Below are positions 12,301 to 22,107 of a stretch of DNA of 64,000 bases, piece after piece (the stretch's first letter is position 1; every line of letters begins with the position of its first letter). A program made the position numbers and the translations under genes. The notes under the pieces are model-generated. The model was given only the letters and a program-made list of their open reading frames with translations, was not told the DNA's origin and ran no database searches. The stretch is from Apostichopus japonicus (Eukaryota > Echinodermata > Holothuroidea > Aspidochirotida > Stichopodidae). The DNA lies in assembly GCF_037975245.1 (NCBI RefSeq), contig NC_092575.1, positions 18,929,841-18,993,840 of the forward strand. The letters run 5' to 3'.

Positions 12301-13000
12301 AAATTAGGTCCATATTTAGACCTCAAAAATATGAGTGTTATATAAGTCTGCCCGACTAAATATAAAAATAAATTGGACCAAGCCGTTTTGCACGCCACTT
12401 GTTGATGCAAAAAGTTACGAGATGGTGAGTGCTGGCACTAAAGTTATACTCCAATGTAAATATTACGCCATTAATTGGAGGATAGAACATTTCTATGTAG
12501 TAATACGACATGTGTTGCGGAATGTACTTAACGAGTTTATAGCAGTGTACTACACATTCTCGCTTGTTAAAAAAATGGGGTGGATGTTGGTCGGGTTGTG
12601 GTGTGGGGGGGGGGGGGTGGGCTGACGCCTTGTTTCGGGGTCCGGAACTTACCAGTTATGTAAATGATATGGGTCAATGGTGACTTGTTATTCACCCCCA
12701 ACTTCCCCACTCCCCGAGTCTCCCTTTAAATCTCTCTACTGATTCGGTGCTCCTGTTGCGCCACTCAGCAATAATCGCCGGCAGGCATGAGAGTTTCTGG
12801 CGTCCCTTTCATAGGACACCGTGTATATGTATCACTAATACATTAATGTTGTAATAAAATGTGACTGTTTGTTTATGAATATATATATGATCTGTTTACA
12901 AGTATATCTCATATATTAGATACATACCTTGGGCGTCAACCGTCCCATAAAGGACCCAAAGGTAGCAGACTATAAATATCGATGACGTCATAAACTTCAT
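71..13000 (-). CDS. Multi-EGF-domain secreted or surface protein, 5' part (14 exons, runs off the left edge)
   Basis: A spliced gene read from right to left. Exon 1 (12928-13000) encodes an initiator Met and a hydrophobic signal peptide ending near VDAQ. Thirteen exons follow (11673-11777, 11041-11154, 10606-10722, 9695-9817, 7680-7790, 6429-6551, 5466-5582, 4656-4772, 3952-4068, 3246-3362, 1786-1902, 725-841, 71-187). Each is 105-123 nt, flanked by AG and GT, splits codons in phase 1, and encodes one six-cysteine EGF module (pattern C-x4-C-x5-C, then CxC, then C). The joined frame has no stop: 1585 nt, about 528 residues. The cbEGF calcium motif (D-x-D/N-E before the first Cys) is absent, so these look like non-calcium EGF modules. 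No membrane segment or stop is seen, so the C-terminal part lies left of base 71. Fibropellin-, Notch- or crumbs-like extracellular proteins share this layout. Family membership cannot be fixed from EGF modules alone. Confidence 0.85.
383..680. mobile_element. hAT-like MITE with 8-bp target duplication
   Basis: It starts CAGGCGCGTAGCC and ends GGCTACGCGCCTG, a perfect inverted pair. It is flanked on both sides by the 8-bp direct repeat CATATAGA (375-382 and 681-688). The 8-bp duplication and CAG..CTG ends are hAT hallmarks. No transposase frame; a C/G-rich block sits near the right end. It lies in an intron of the EGF gene. Confidence 0.88.
725..841 (-). CDS. EGF gene exon 13: EGF module 12
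   Basis: 117 nt between ATCTCTCAG and G|GTGAGT. It reads [12 protein letters not shown] and [12 protein letters not shown]: six cysteines. Confidence 0.87.
   Translation of the reverse strand, partial: RVFAEPLLAKTQEHVPIAKTSLVIRATVHHCTPAGTVR
1354..1585 (-). mobile_element. Degenerate tRNA-derived SINE (same family as 33690-33992)
   Basis: It shares the stretch around CTTGCCC..AAGGACACAACGTAATG and the ATTTATCTCACAGGT.CCCATTTA segment with the copy at 33690-33992, in the same orientation. The pol III head at the right end is diverged. Confidence 0.65.
1786..1902 (-). CDS. EGF gene exon 12: EGF module 11
   Basis: 117 nt between TTTTGCAG and G|GTAAAG. It reads [12 protein letters not shown] and [12 protein letters not shown]: six cysteines. 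Confidence 0.87.
   Translation of the reverse strand, partial: LKSVLQIRVSIKAHAFLTWIFKISLVIASPVLAGNSVT
1903..3245. other. EGF gene intron without recognised elements
   Basis: About 1.3 kb intron holding homopolymer runs (C about 2154-2171, G about 2679-2690) and a short GAGAGA run near 2961. I saw no further EGF exon or element ends on either strand. Confidence 0.5.
3246..3362 (-). CDS. EGF gene exon 11: EGF module 10 (triplicated copy)
   Basis: 117 nt between TGGTAG and A|GTGAGA. It reads [12 protein letters not shown] and [12 protein letters not shown]. The flanking intron sequence is shared with the 3952-4068 copy. Confidence 0.88.
3424..3640 (-). mobile_element. SINE fragment (family of 51906-52145), copy in triplicated unit 1
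   Basis: Shares the tail CTTGCAGGAGGATCTAAAAT and the GAGTTCCTGCTTGCAGGAGG segment with the full copy at 51906-52145, in reverse orientation. It is cut within the tRNA-like head. Confidence 0.75.
3952..4068 (-). CDS. EGF gene exon 10: EGF module 9 (triplicated copy)
   Basis: 117 nt between TGGTAG and A|GTGAGA. It reads [12 protein letters not shown] and [12 protein letters not shown]. Near-identical to exon 3246-3362, with a Ser-to-Leu difference after CEC. Confidence 0.88.
4130..4345 (-). mobile_element. SINE fragment (family of 51906-52145), copy in triplicated unit 2
   Basis: Near-identical to 3424-3640 and at the same place relative to the EGF exon, so it was copied by the segmental duplication and did not insert separately. 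Confidence 0.75.
4656..4772 (-). CDS. EGF gene exon 9: EGF module 8 (triplicated copy, most diverged)
   Basis: 117 nt between TTGTAG and A|GTGAGA. It reads [12 protein letters not shown] and [12 protein letters not shown]. It differs from the two neighbouring copies at only a few residues, and its donor context matches theirs. Confidence 0.88.
4773..5465. other. EGF gene intron, nothing recognised
   Basis: AT-rich single-copy-looking intron between modules 7 and 8; no element ends, exon or RNA gene recognised. Confidence 0.5.
5466..5582 (-). CDS. EGF gene exon 8: EGF module 7
   Basis: 117 nt between ATTGCAG and G|GTGAGA. It reads [12 protein letters not shown] and [12 protein letters not shown]. 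The usual N-G-G/A-x-C turn is replaced by NVATC. Confidence 0.86.
6162..6352. repeat. Minisatellite, ~45-50 bp unit, about 4 copies
   Basis: Repeats of CATCCGGCCCATCC plus TTCAAATCATCCCTTCTCCC, pyrimidine-rich on the plus strand. Open frames across it are a by-product of the repeat. Confidence 0.85.
6429..6551 (-). CDS. EGF gene exon 7: EGF module 6
   Basis: 123 nt between GAAATAG and G|GTAAAT. It reads [12 protein letters not shown] and [12 protein letters not shown]: six cysteines. Its length and tail resemble module 4. Confidence 0.87.
6552..7679. other. EGF gene intron, nothing recognised
   Basis: AT-rich intron between modules 5 and 6; no exon, mobile-element end or tandem repeat recognised. 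Confidence 0.5.
7680..7790 (-). CDS. EGF gene exon 6: EGF module 5
   Basis: 111 nt between AAAACAG and C|GTGAGT. It reads [12 protein letters not shown] and [12 protein letters not shown]: six cysteines. Confidence 0.87.
8039..8126. repeat. (TA)n microsatellite, left part
   Basis: Uninterrupted TA dinucleotides; long YI/IY frames are artefacts of it. It is split from 9330-9388 by the inserted element. Confidence 0.97.
8127..9329. mobile_element. Non-autonomous hAT-like TIR element inserted in a (TA)n tract
   Basis: Left end CACTGGCGGATCCA, right end TGGATCCGCCAGTG, a perfect 14-bp inverted pair. Both sides abut TA repeats, consistent with an 8-bp TATATATA duplication that the microsatellite hides. 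Several poly-C/poly-G blocks and CCCCTCCCCCAGGACGGCGAT repeats occur inside; no transposase frame. A smaller TIR element sits within it (8605-8793). Confidence 0.8.
8605..8793. mobile_element. Nested short TIR element
   Basis: Ends CAGGGGCGTATC and GATACGCCCCTG form a perfect 12-bp inverted pair. The 8 bases on each side (AAAAAATG and AAATGCAT) do not match, so a target duplication is not evident. Confidence 0.6.
9330..9404. repeat. (TA)n then (TTA)n microsatellite, right part
   Basis: TA repeats continue after the element's right end and pass into TTA repeats. Confidence 0.95.
9695..9817 (-). CDS. EGF gene exon 5: EGF module 4
   Basis: 123 nt after a long polypyrimidine tract and CAACAG, donor G|GTAATC. 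It reads [12 protein letters not shown] and [12 protein letters not shown]. The loop between cysteines 3 and 4 is longer than in most modules here. Confidence 0.87.
9818..10605. other. EGF gene intron, nothing recognised
   Basis: Holds a G run (about 9896-9908) and a C-rich patch (about 10353-10378); no exon or element ends recognised. Confidence 0.5.
10606..10722 (-). CDS. EGF gene exon 4: EGF module 3
   Basis: 117 nt between CTTATAG and G|GTAAAA. It reads [12 protein letters not shown] and [12 protein letters not shown]: six cysteines, phase 1 at both ends. Confidence 0.87.
11041..11154 (-). CDS. EGF gene exon 3: EGF module 2
   Basis: 114 nt between TTCCAG and G|GTACAA. It reads [12 protein letters not shown] and [12 protein letters not shown]: six cysteines, phase 1 at both ends. 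Confidence 0.87.
11673..11777 (-). CDS. EGF gene exon 2: EGF module 1
   Basis: 105 nt between TTTTTTTAG and C|GTAAGT. It reads [12 protein letters not shown] then a [12 protein letters not shown] ending: six cysteines, the shortest module of the array. Confidence 0.88.
11778..12927. other. EGF gene first intron
   Basis: Contains several G runs (11902-11914, 12113-12125, 12605-12617) but no recognised exon, TIR pair or RNA gene. Confidence 0.5.
12928..13000 (-). CDS. EGF gene exon 1: start codon and signal peptide
   Basis: ATG at 13000-12998 opens [20 protein letters not shown] then VDAQ, a basic residue followed by a hydrophobic core and a plausible signal-peptidase site after VDA. The exon ends in phase 1 at a consensus donor (CAAG|GTATGT). 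It joins cleanly to the EGF exon at 11777. An AT-rich TATATATATAG on the minus strand near 13413-13425 could serve as a TATA element, but the transcription start is not determined. Confidence 0.85.
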
Positions 13001-14240
13001 GTTTATGTTTGGTCCGGTTATATATTTCCCTCTCTCAGATAAAGTTGAAACAATTTAGGCTTACGTTCGTTTCTTTGAAAGTTTGTCGCAGTGGTCAATA
13101 CCGACGGTTGCCTTCGGGTTAAACAAAGTTATTCACCAATCTTCAACTTCCAAGTGCTTCATTAACAAACGCATGAAAAAATCAAAATCTCCCCTTTTTC
13201 TTAAAAAGAAAAAAACAGTAGAAATTTCTGATCTTCGTCAAGTTTTGTTAGAATGATGTACATATCTCTCCAGGCAACGAATTCGACGGGCGATCTTCTC
13301 CGTTGTTATAAATATAAAAAACAAATCCAATATAAAACAAATTCTCTTCGTTTGTTTCTTCAAGTCAACGTTGCTGCTGTATAGTATAAATCCCGTTTTA
13401 TTGTACGGGTCCTATATATATATGTGTAAACCAGAGGCTATCTTCTCCCTCGCTGGGAAATACAACTCAAATTTACTTAGTATGTAATACCCACTTACTG
13501 AGTCTCTCGGGCTCTTTCCGAGGCGTACCCTTGAAAAGGAATTTTCTTCAAATGGACTTCTTTTAAAACTTCTACGGTCAACCGACTGATGCGTGACCGG
13601 TTCATTGAAAGTGGGAGGGTTGACTCGGGAGATGGATGTAAGAAAAGAGGCTTAAAGGATTGAATCATCCCTATTGTTATGTTAATTAGATTCATGAAGA
13701 AGGCAACTCAATCAAATGCCGTACAATATAATATATATCAAGAAGGTTCCATGACTGGTAATTAACACGTACCAATTTTGGTTTGAGGGTCAAAGGGATA
13801 ATTCCAATCTGAGGTCGTATGTTGTAATGTTTACACGAAGTTCTCCTCGGCCTTTCTTGTGCAAAATTTTGAAAATTTGAGCAGAATGGGGGGTCGTTGT
13901 GGTATTGGTGACGTCATGATGGGTTGTCATGACGTAGTTTCAAATTGTGTCTAGTGGCTTAGATAAATATACTGTTATGTACTACACTGTACCAGATTCA
14001 TCACTAGAATGAGCAACAACAACAACAACAACAAAGAGTTTAACCCCTGATCGACCTCGCGAGAGGTCCTACGGGGGATAATAGTATTGTTTTTATAGAC
14101 ACCTCCATCCACATTTGCATTTAAAAGCTATCGCAGAGGTGTCATCGAATTATTATCTTGCCAGGGTAATCCTTCCACTGTAGTTAGTTCAGAGGCTGGG
14201 CATAGCTTCATATAACTGTGATCTTACAGATGTAACTGTC
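13001..14240. other. 5' flank of the EGF gene
   Basis: Minus-strand upstream region of the signal-peptide exon. It should hold the 5' UTR and promoter, with an AT-rich TATA-like stretch near 13413-13425. A short (AAC)n run lies at 14014-14033. No coding exon recognised. Confidence 0.4.
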
Positions 14241-14599
14241 CAGTGGCGTAGGAAGGTACTTTGAGTGGGGGGGGGGCTGAAGACTGATGGCCGGCCTGGG
14301 GGAGGGGGAGGGGGTGTCCCCCTCCCCTTTGGAATTTTTTGGCATTTCCAGGTGGCCTCAGATGCAATTTGGTGTAATGTAGCACACTTCAACACCCACT
14401 CCATTTTGTAAATAATTTTGCATTTTCACCTGGCTTTAGATGCAATTTGGTGCTCCAAATGAGATTTTTTTCTCATTTGGAAATGAAAAAGGGGTTTTCT
14501 GACTTGCGAAGAGGGGGGGGGGCGGAATGATACTTCCGCCCCTCCATATTTTTCACTAGGGGGGGCTGGCGCCCCAGCCCCCCGGTTCCTACGCCCTTG
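14241..14599. mobile_element. hAT-like MITE with perfect 8-bp target duplication
   Basis: Starts CAGTGGCGTAGGAA and ends TTCCTACGCCCTTG (13 of 14 positions pair). Flanked by the direct repeat TAACTGTC at 14233-14240 and 14600-14607. G-rich blocks flank a central part that repeats GATGCAATTTGGTG. No coding capacity. Confidence 0.9.
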
Positions 14600-14607
14600 T
14601 AACTGTC

Positions 14608-16740
14608 TAAGCTGTAGCTAAAAACGTTCTTAAAATTGTGGGAAGCTAAGGCAAGGCGTATTTAATTAAAGATACTGACGATGTCCTATTCGTCGCCACC
14701 TGGAATGTTGTTGTATTTTGGAATATACTATTCGATAATAGGTTGATGTCGAGTTGAACAATATTGAAGGTCTGCATAGCTATGGGATTAATAATAATAT
14801 AAATACTATTAATTCACTAAATTAAAATACGTTAAGGATGTGAATTGTCGATTTCAAAATAATTTGAGAGAAAGAAAAAACAACAACTCTTTCAGATTGT
14901 ACATAAATACATTACACCCCTACTTTATAGTGAAATATTCCGCCCGGCGACGAATGAGACTTGATCCGAAGCGAGTCTGGACGAAAAACTAGGATTATTA
15001 TTTGTTCATGACAAACGTCATGAGGTGAAAAAGGTGCAGCACCTTCGACTACTGCAGTGTGATTATTGTCGTCTAGCTTGCACAACAACAAAAGCAATCA
15101 ATGACGTCATAAGAATGACCCGTGGTGATTTCAAGGTTATCATGTGTGTAGTTTTGGAATCTAGCTAGATGCTTATAAGTGAGATGGAATGTTGGAATTT
15201 TTCAAAAGTATTGTAAATAAATATGATTTTTCACTTCCGCCTGTTGGATGATCAAGATTTATAGACGGTAGTTATAAAGATAGTTAATGAACATAGTTTT
15301 GTTTGGTTTTGTTCAGACAACCTAATGTATCCGACACACGGCCTGTATGTCGTGACGTCATGTATCATAGCAACAAAGGCAATTCACTGATTCAAGTAAA
15401 CGAGCACAACGTACGATACCGTTGTTCAATTGTCGGTCCTCGTCGACTTTTGCATTAAAAGGAGAGGTCCGTGGCTTGTGGTTTAAAAAAACCAACTTAA
15501 GACATTGTTGCAATAACCCAAACAATTCTCCTCGTAATACATTATATAGTGTCGGTAACTTTCATTCCAGCAATTTAAGAACATTATTTCTGCAGTAGGC
15601 TATCTCGTAAGTTCGAAAAACTATGCCGTTACTTCATTATGTGATGCTGATGCTTATTGTAATGTAGGCCTCCATCAGGGACCCCCCCCCCCTCCTACCT
15701 ACATGGGTTTGAGATAGGAGGGGATGGTCAGAAGTTACACCAATGTTTAGTGATTTTGAAATTGATACCTTTGTTTTCAAAATCATTAATGTAATAAATA
15801 TTGGGGTCATGAACCCCCCCTTCCCCCACCCACGGATTTCGGGCATGTGCACTGGTGAATGTCTCCTAGAACTTAACTAAGTGAAAGCACCGCGAGCATG
15901 ATACTTTTGAAAAGAAGTTTACCTATACGTTTAACGCTCTTACATTTAGGGCCAATACTAACAACCTTTACTATGCTTGGTCTTGAAAAAATGACGGACG
16001 GACTGACTGACTGACCTGTGTGATACTTGTTTTCCCAACTATTTGAAAATCAGGATTACATCCTTCTCCAAAGTTTAAGAAGATTACTCATTGAAATTTC
16101 AAAGGCAATATACTACTTCGTAAGTATCATCTAAACTACATAAATACTGGGAAGAGAAACACAGTGAAAGTTCCCACACTAACAAATTTAGACAACAAAG
16201 TTAAAGGCATCTGGCAATGTTTGGTTTATGACTTTTCGTTATCGTGTGTTAATGGTGATGACGAAACATCGAAATATCTCTGAGAACCACGCATCTCTTT
16301 CTCTCCTCTCAGTAATTGCAAGGATTTTTGTCATCTTGCTTTGGCTTGTGTGATAAGCTCATCCTTGCCTTGACCTCTGACCAGACTAACTTCATCACCG
16401 AATTTTCTGCTCTCAAAGTATAAACCAAGAAATCGAGAGTTAAATTCGGCTTCAAGGAGCACGTTTATATAGAAGCATTCCCAACAGGCAATAATGAGAG
16501 AAGAAAAATGGGAAAGAAAAATAAATTTGTAATTCCAATGAAAACAAAATTAGGTGAACAATTAGTGACCGTTCATATCAGATGTAACGTGTTAATATAT
16601 CGTTATATTTTGTTGACCAACCAAATTTTACTCTTGCTATTTTTGCCAGTGGTTTTTTTTTAACCATAGAATTTTATCACAGCGTAACTTTTCTCAAACG
16701 AAACAATTCTCTAAAATAACATATGTTCAAACTATAAAAA
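14608..16740. other. Intergenic, nothing recognised
   Basis: AT-rich sequence with C runs at about 15681-15692 and 15812-15818; no exon, RNA gene or element ends recognised. Confidence 0.45.
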
Positions 16741-17040
16741 CCAGGCAGTTATTTTTACACTTAAGCGACCACGAATGTGCAAGAAGCAAGCAATGGCCTA
16801 TGTAATACAACTTTTACGCCGGGTGACTTCCAATTCATCATTTTAATTTAACTCAAATTTGAAATCTTTTCAATTTAGAAAATCATTTCATTTTAGATGG
16901 GAAAACTGTAGATTGATCCTTGATGGAAAACTCAACTTACTATGACCCGGTCGGGTATCGAACCCGGAACCTCCCGATTGCTAAGCCTCATTGCTTCAAA
17001 TGCCACCGCCTTTATCCAATCGGCCACAGCACCGGTCGGT
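16740..17040 (-). mobile_element. tRNA-derived SINE, complete-looking, minus strand
   Basis: Read on the minus strand, the head has an A-box-like TGGCCGATTGG and a perfect B box (GGTTCGATACC). The body (AAATTTGAGTTAAA.., GTGGTCGCTTAAG.., AAAATAACTGCC) is shared with 33420-33550 and 44130-44250. The retained tRNA resemblance is the pol III promoter, not a functional tRNA. Confidence 0.8.
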
Positions 17041-17140
17041 ATGTTAATTTAGACTGTTCAAATATTCAGGATTGTTTCAGATTTATTCTGTAGCAATTAG
17101 AGTCTTCCCCACGTATTTGTCTTTTGTCTGAAGAACTTAT

Positions 17141-19370
17141 ATATGAAGAACATATATAAATTGTAAGCAAGACGATAAGCTACACCCAAAGCTAAATCCG
17201 TCTATAAGCCTTCAACGCCTTTCAAAACCCCAAACTACGAACATAACAACAAAAAAGGAAAATATATACTTAATTTATAATTTAAATGAATTTACTCTTC
17301 CATTCAATATGCATTTACAGTAAGAAATCTTGCGTATCAGATCAAAATTATACTACGAATGGCGTGATATCATCATAAAGGATGGGTACCATCAAAAAGT
17401 TTTATAAATAAAACAATGCAACTAAAATAGTATTTAGATTTAATAACTATTATGTCTTTTATCAATGTAATTTTTCTCTTTTTGTGAGGGGGGGGGGCGA
17501 TTTAACCAAAATTATTGTGTAGTATTTGGATTTAATAACTATTATGTCATATATAATAGGGGGGGGGGCGATTTTACAACAACAATTGTGTAGTATTTAG
17601 ATTTAATAACTGCTACGTCATATATTTTGGGGGGAGGAGGGGGGGGGGGCGATTTCACCACAGTCCTTGATATATGCATAATTATATTGCATTGTGCATA
17701 ATCTTGTGCAGTTTATACATATGTTTACCCATCTAGTGAGTTGTTCTCTACACCATTGCACACAATATACATACACAATACGTACCAATAAGTTTACAAT
17801 ACTGAAGACATAACTAATAAAATAATAAAACAACAAGTTTGGAATAGTACTCTCTTGTCAGAAAACTGGCAGTAAGCAAAGTTTTAAGCTGCAATTTTTA
17901 GTTATTTAATTTGTCAAGAAAAAACACTAATACCTTAAAAATATTTATTCTGTCAAAAACATTTTTAGCATTCCGGGGAAGTCTTCACACCCAGCCAGGG
18001 GCACAACCACCTTTCGTGAAAGGAGGTGGGTAAGATGTAAAATAGGGCAGTGAAGTGGTCTGAGGGGAAGGGGTGGGGGCAAACCCCTTTGAGAAATTAT
18101 GGTAATATGCAGAGTGCTTACATGCAAATGCTTCAATGCTATATTTTGCAAGTTTTGAACAATATCAAAGAACTTTCGACTTGTTAAGTTGTTCCGAAAA
18201 TATACATGTTAAAAGTGAATATAATATGTCCTAAAAATTATTATATATTGCCTGCTTGTGGAGGGGAGGGGGGGGGGGGCTGTTCCCCATGATTATCGTC
18301 CCAGACTGAGGGTACACTCAGTGATACTCAACATTGAAGCCATCGTCATTGAAAATATAATAATCCCATGATGCAATTATGCTCATACCTTAATTTTTGT
18401 AGAGCCAAAAAATATTTTTATTACAATTAGCAATTATTGCAATTAGCACTTTTAATCAGCACACATTATTTGTATGGATTGACAAGGAATGCACCAATAA
18501 CATATACTACTTTTGTTAACAAAATATAACAGTTTAACAGATCAATACAAACTTTCTATTTACATTTCAATTAATTTTTCTCTCCTTTCTTTATTTTTTG
18601 TTTTTTTGTGGGAATTTAATCAATATTTCTTTTCCAATCCAGAATTCTGAATTGTGCGAATCATCAAATAAAAATTCTCTGAGTCATTCTCATAAGAAGT
18701 TATAGATAAAGTTAAGAAGAGAAAGATGCATAAAATCTTTAAAGTATTATGACAATGTACTGGTATTATATCCCAGAATAACTAACTGACTAATTTTTGC
18801 TCAGAATAGGGCAATAGTTTTGATTTTATCAAACTTCTTGTTTCATTTACATTATACTATATATACTTTTACTTTTGTGCAACCTCAGAAAATATAAAAT
18901 ATAGATCACACTGAGGTGTCTGTACGCACCATCATCTTCACCACAAATGGGTATATATGGTGCAGTACCTGTACCACAATATTGCAATGGTATAAATTCA
19001 GCAACATCATCTTATTCCAAAAGTTATACACACCAGAATACCATCATGGTATTAAAGCGTAAAGTTTGCACATAGAAGACCAGTGAAACACACCATAATA
19101 TCATCATGGTATGATTGCGTAAAGTTTGCACATAGAAGACCAGTGAAACACGCCATAATATTATCATGGTATGATTGCCTAAAGTTTGCACATAGAAGAC
19201 CGGTGAAACACACCATAATATCATCATGGTATGATTGCGTAAAGTTTGCACACAGAAGACCAGTGAAACACAATATAATATTATCATGGAATGATTGCTT
19301 AAAGTTTGCACATAGAAGACCAGTGAAACACACTATAATATCATCATGGGTATGATTGCTTAACGTTTGC
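17141..19370. repeat. Long direct repeat, copy 1 (~2.2 kb)
   Basis: Collinear with 22107-24200 over its whole length (shared landmarks: GGCGTGATATCATCATAAAGG, three G-run/CGATTT blocks, GGCAGTAAGCAA, CACCATCATCTTCACC, terminal 60-bp minisatellite), with small indels. It has no coding frame and borders the satellite array on its right. Confidence 0.9.
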
Positions 19371-19372
19371 AC
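19024..19372. repeat. 60-bp minisatellite, about 6 units (copy 1)
   Basis: Unit reads roughly GACCAGTGAAACACACCATA then ATATCATCATGGTATGATTG and CTTAAAGTTTGCACATAGAA. As 60 is a multiple of three, all frames stay open, giving spurious repetitive peptides. Confidence 0.93.
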
Positions 19373-22107
19373 AACCAACCGCGCCACGACAGCAGTTGAT
19401 ATAAATCTATGTTCGTTTCTAATACTTAAAGTTCCAGAGACCGTATGAGATCGCGGCAAAAGCAAACTGCGCAGGTCTGGTCTCGAGCCCGCGATCCAAA
19501 ATACGTCACGCTCTCGAGGTACAGAGAACAACCAACCGCGCCACGACAGCAGTTGTATCTATGTTCGTTTCTAATACTTAAAGTTCCAGAGACCGTATGA
19601 GATCGCGGCAAAAGCAAACAGCGCAGGTCTGGTCTCGAGCCCGCGATCCAAAATACGTCACGCTCTCGAGGTACAGAGCAACCAACCGCGCCACGACAGC
19701 AGTTGATTTAAATCTATGTTCGTTTCTAATACTTAAAGTTCCAGAGACCGTATGAGATCGCGGCAAAAGCAAACTGCGCAGGCCTGGTCTCGAGCCCGCG
19801 ATCCAAAATACGTCACGCTCTCGAGGTACAGAGCAACCAACCGCGCCACGATAGCAGTTGATATAAATCTATGTTCGTTTCTAATACTTCAAGTTCCAGA
19901 GACCGTATGAGATCGCGGCAAAAGCAAACTGCGCAGGCCTGGTCTCGAGCCCGCGATCCAAAATGCGTCACGCTCTCGAGGTACAGAGCAACCAACCGCG
20001 CCACGACAGCAGTTGATATAAATCTATGTTCGTTTCTCATACTTAAAGTTCCAGAGACCGTATGAGATCGCGGCAAAAGCAAACTGCGCAGGCCTGGTCT
20101 CGAGCCCGCGATCCAAAATACGTCACGCTCTCGAGGTACAGAGCAACCAACCGCGCCACGACAGCAGTTGATATAAATCTATGTTCGTTTCTAATACTTA
20201 AAGTTCCAGAGACCGTATGAGATCGCGGCAAAAGCAAACTGCGCAGGTCTGGTCTCGAGCCCGCGATCCAAAATACGAGGTACAGAGCAACCAACCGCGC
20301 CAAGACAGCAGTTGATATAAATCTATGTTCGTTTCTAATACTTAAAGTTCCAGAGACCGTATGAGATCGCGGCAAAAGCAAACTGCGCAGGTCTGGTCTC
20401 GAGCCCGCGATCCAAAATACGAGGTACAGAGCAACCAACCGCGCCAAGACAGCAGTTGATATAAATCTATGTTCGTTTCTAATACTTAAAGTTCCAGAGA
20501 CCGTATGAGATCGCGGCAAAAGCAAACTGCGCAGGTCTGGTCTCGAGCCCGCGATCCAAAATACGTCACGCTCTCGAGGTACAGAGCACAACCAACCGCG
20601 CCACGACAGCAGCTGATATAAATCTATGTTCGTTTCTAATACTTAAAGTTCCAGAGACCGTATAGGATCGCCGCAAAAGCAAACTGCGAAGGCCTGGTCT
20701 CGAGCCCGCGATCCAAAATGCGTCACGCTCTCGAGGTACAGAGCACAACCAACCGCGCCACGACAGCAGCTGGTATAAATCTATGTTCGTTTCTAATACT
20801 TAAAGTTCCAGAGACCGTATAAAATCGCGGCAAAAGCAAACTGCGCTGGCCTGGTCTCGAGCCCGCGATCCAAAATACGTCACGCTCTCGAAGTACAGAG
20901 CACAACCAACCGCGCCACGACAGCAGCTGATATAAATCTATGTTCGTTTCTCATACTTAAAGTTCCAGAGACCGTATGAGATCGCGGCAAAAGCAAACTG
21001 CGCAGGTCTGGTCTCGAGCCCGCGATCCAAAATACGTCACGCTGTCGAGGTACAGAGCAACCAACCGCGCCACGACAGCAGTTGATATAAATCTATGTTC
21101 GTTTCTAATACTTAAAGTTCCAGAGACCGTATGAGATCGCGGCAAAAGCAAACTGCGTAGATCTAGTCTCGAGCCCGCGATCCAAAATACGTCACGCTCT
21201 CGAGGTACAGAGCAACCAACCGCGCCACGACAGCAGTTGATATAAATCTATGTTCGTTTCTAATACTTAAAGTTCCAGAGACCGTATGAGATCGCGGCAA
21301 AAGCAAACTGCGCAGGTCTGGTCTCGAGCCCGCGATCCAAAATACGAGGTACAGAGCAACCAACCGCGCCAAGACAGCAGTTGATATAAATCTATGTTCG
21401 TTTCTAATACTTAAAGTTCCAGAGACCGTATGAGATCGCGGCAAAAGCAAACTGCGCAGGTCTGGTCTCGAGCCCGCGATCCAAAATACGTCACGCTCTC
21501 GAGGTACAGAGCACAACCAACCGCGCCACGACAGCAGCTGATATAAATCTATGTTCGTTTCTAATACTTAAAGTTCCAGAGACCGTATAGGATCGCCGCA
21601 AAAGCAAACTGCGAAGGCCTGGTCTCGAGCCCGCGATCCAAAATGCGTCACGCTCTCGAGGTACAGAGCACAACCAACCGCGCCACGACAGCAGCTGGTA
21701 TAAATCTATGTTCGTTTCTAATACTTAAAGTTCCAGAGACCGTATAAAATCGCGGCAAAAGCAAACTGCGCTGGCCTGGTCTCGAGCCCGCGATCCAAAA
21801 TACGTCACGCTCTCGAAGTACAGAGCACAACCAACCGCGCCACGACAGCAGCTGATATAAATCTATGTTCGTTTCTAATACTTAAAGTTCCAGAGACCGT
21901 ATGAGATCGCCGCAAAAGCAAACTGCGCAGGCCTGGTCTCGAGCCCGCGATCCAGAATGCGTCACGCTATCGAGGTACAGAGCACAACCAAACGCGCCAC
22001 GACAGCAGCTGATATAAATCTATGTTCGTTTCTAATACTTAAAGTTCCAAAGACCGTATAAGATCGCGGCAAAAGCAAACTGCGCTGGCCTAGTCTCGAG
22101 CCCGCGA
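19370..22107 (-). repeat. Satellite array, 18 monomers of ~155 bp, tRNA-like on the minus strand
   Basis: Monomers are mostly 152-157 bp; three are 144 bp from loss of TCACGCTCTCG. On the minus strand each holds an A-box-like TGGCGCGGTTGG and a B-box-like GGCTCGAGACC, spaced as in a tRNA-derived SINE head. A six-monomer, 925-bp segment is repeated almost exactly (about 20420-20905 and 21345-21830). The array sits exactly between the two long direct repeats. Confidence 0.93.

Noticed and set aside
15661-15850. Possible TIR element bounded by C runs
   Set aside because: I could not find matching inverted ends or a target duplication.
16945-17035. Possible tRNA gene on the minus strand
   Set aside because: Has A- and B-box-like words but no consistent cloverleaf, and continues into a SINE body; called as a SINE.
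19052-19531. Repetitive 90-160-codon frames over the 60-bp minisatellite
   Set aside because: The unit length is a multiple of three, so all frames stay open; both strands show similar frames.
20043-20591. 182-codon repetitive open frame in the satellite (minus strand)
   Set aside because: It stays open only because two 144-bp monomers preserve the frame; other monomers (152, 155, 157 bp) shift it.
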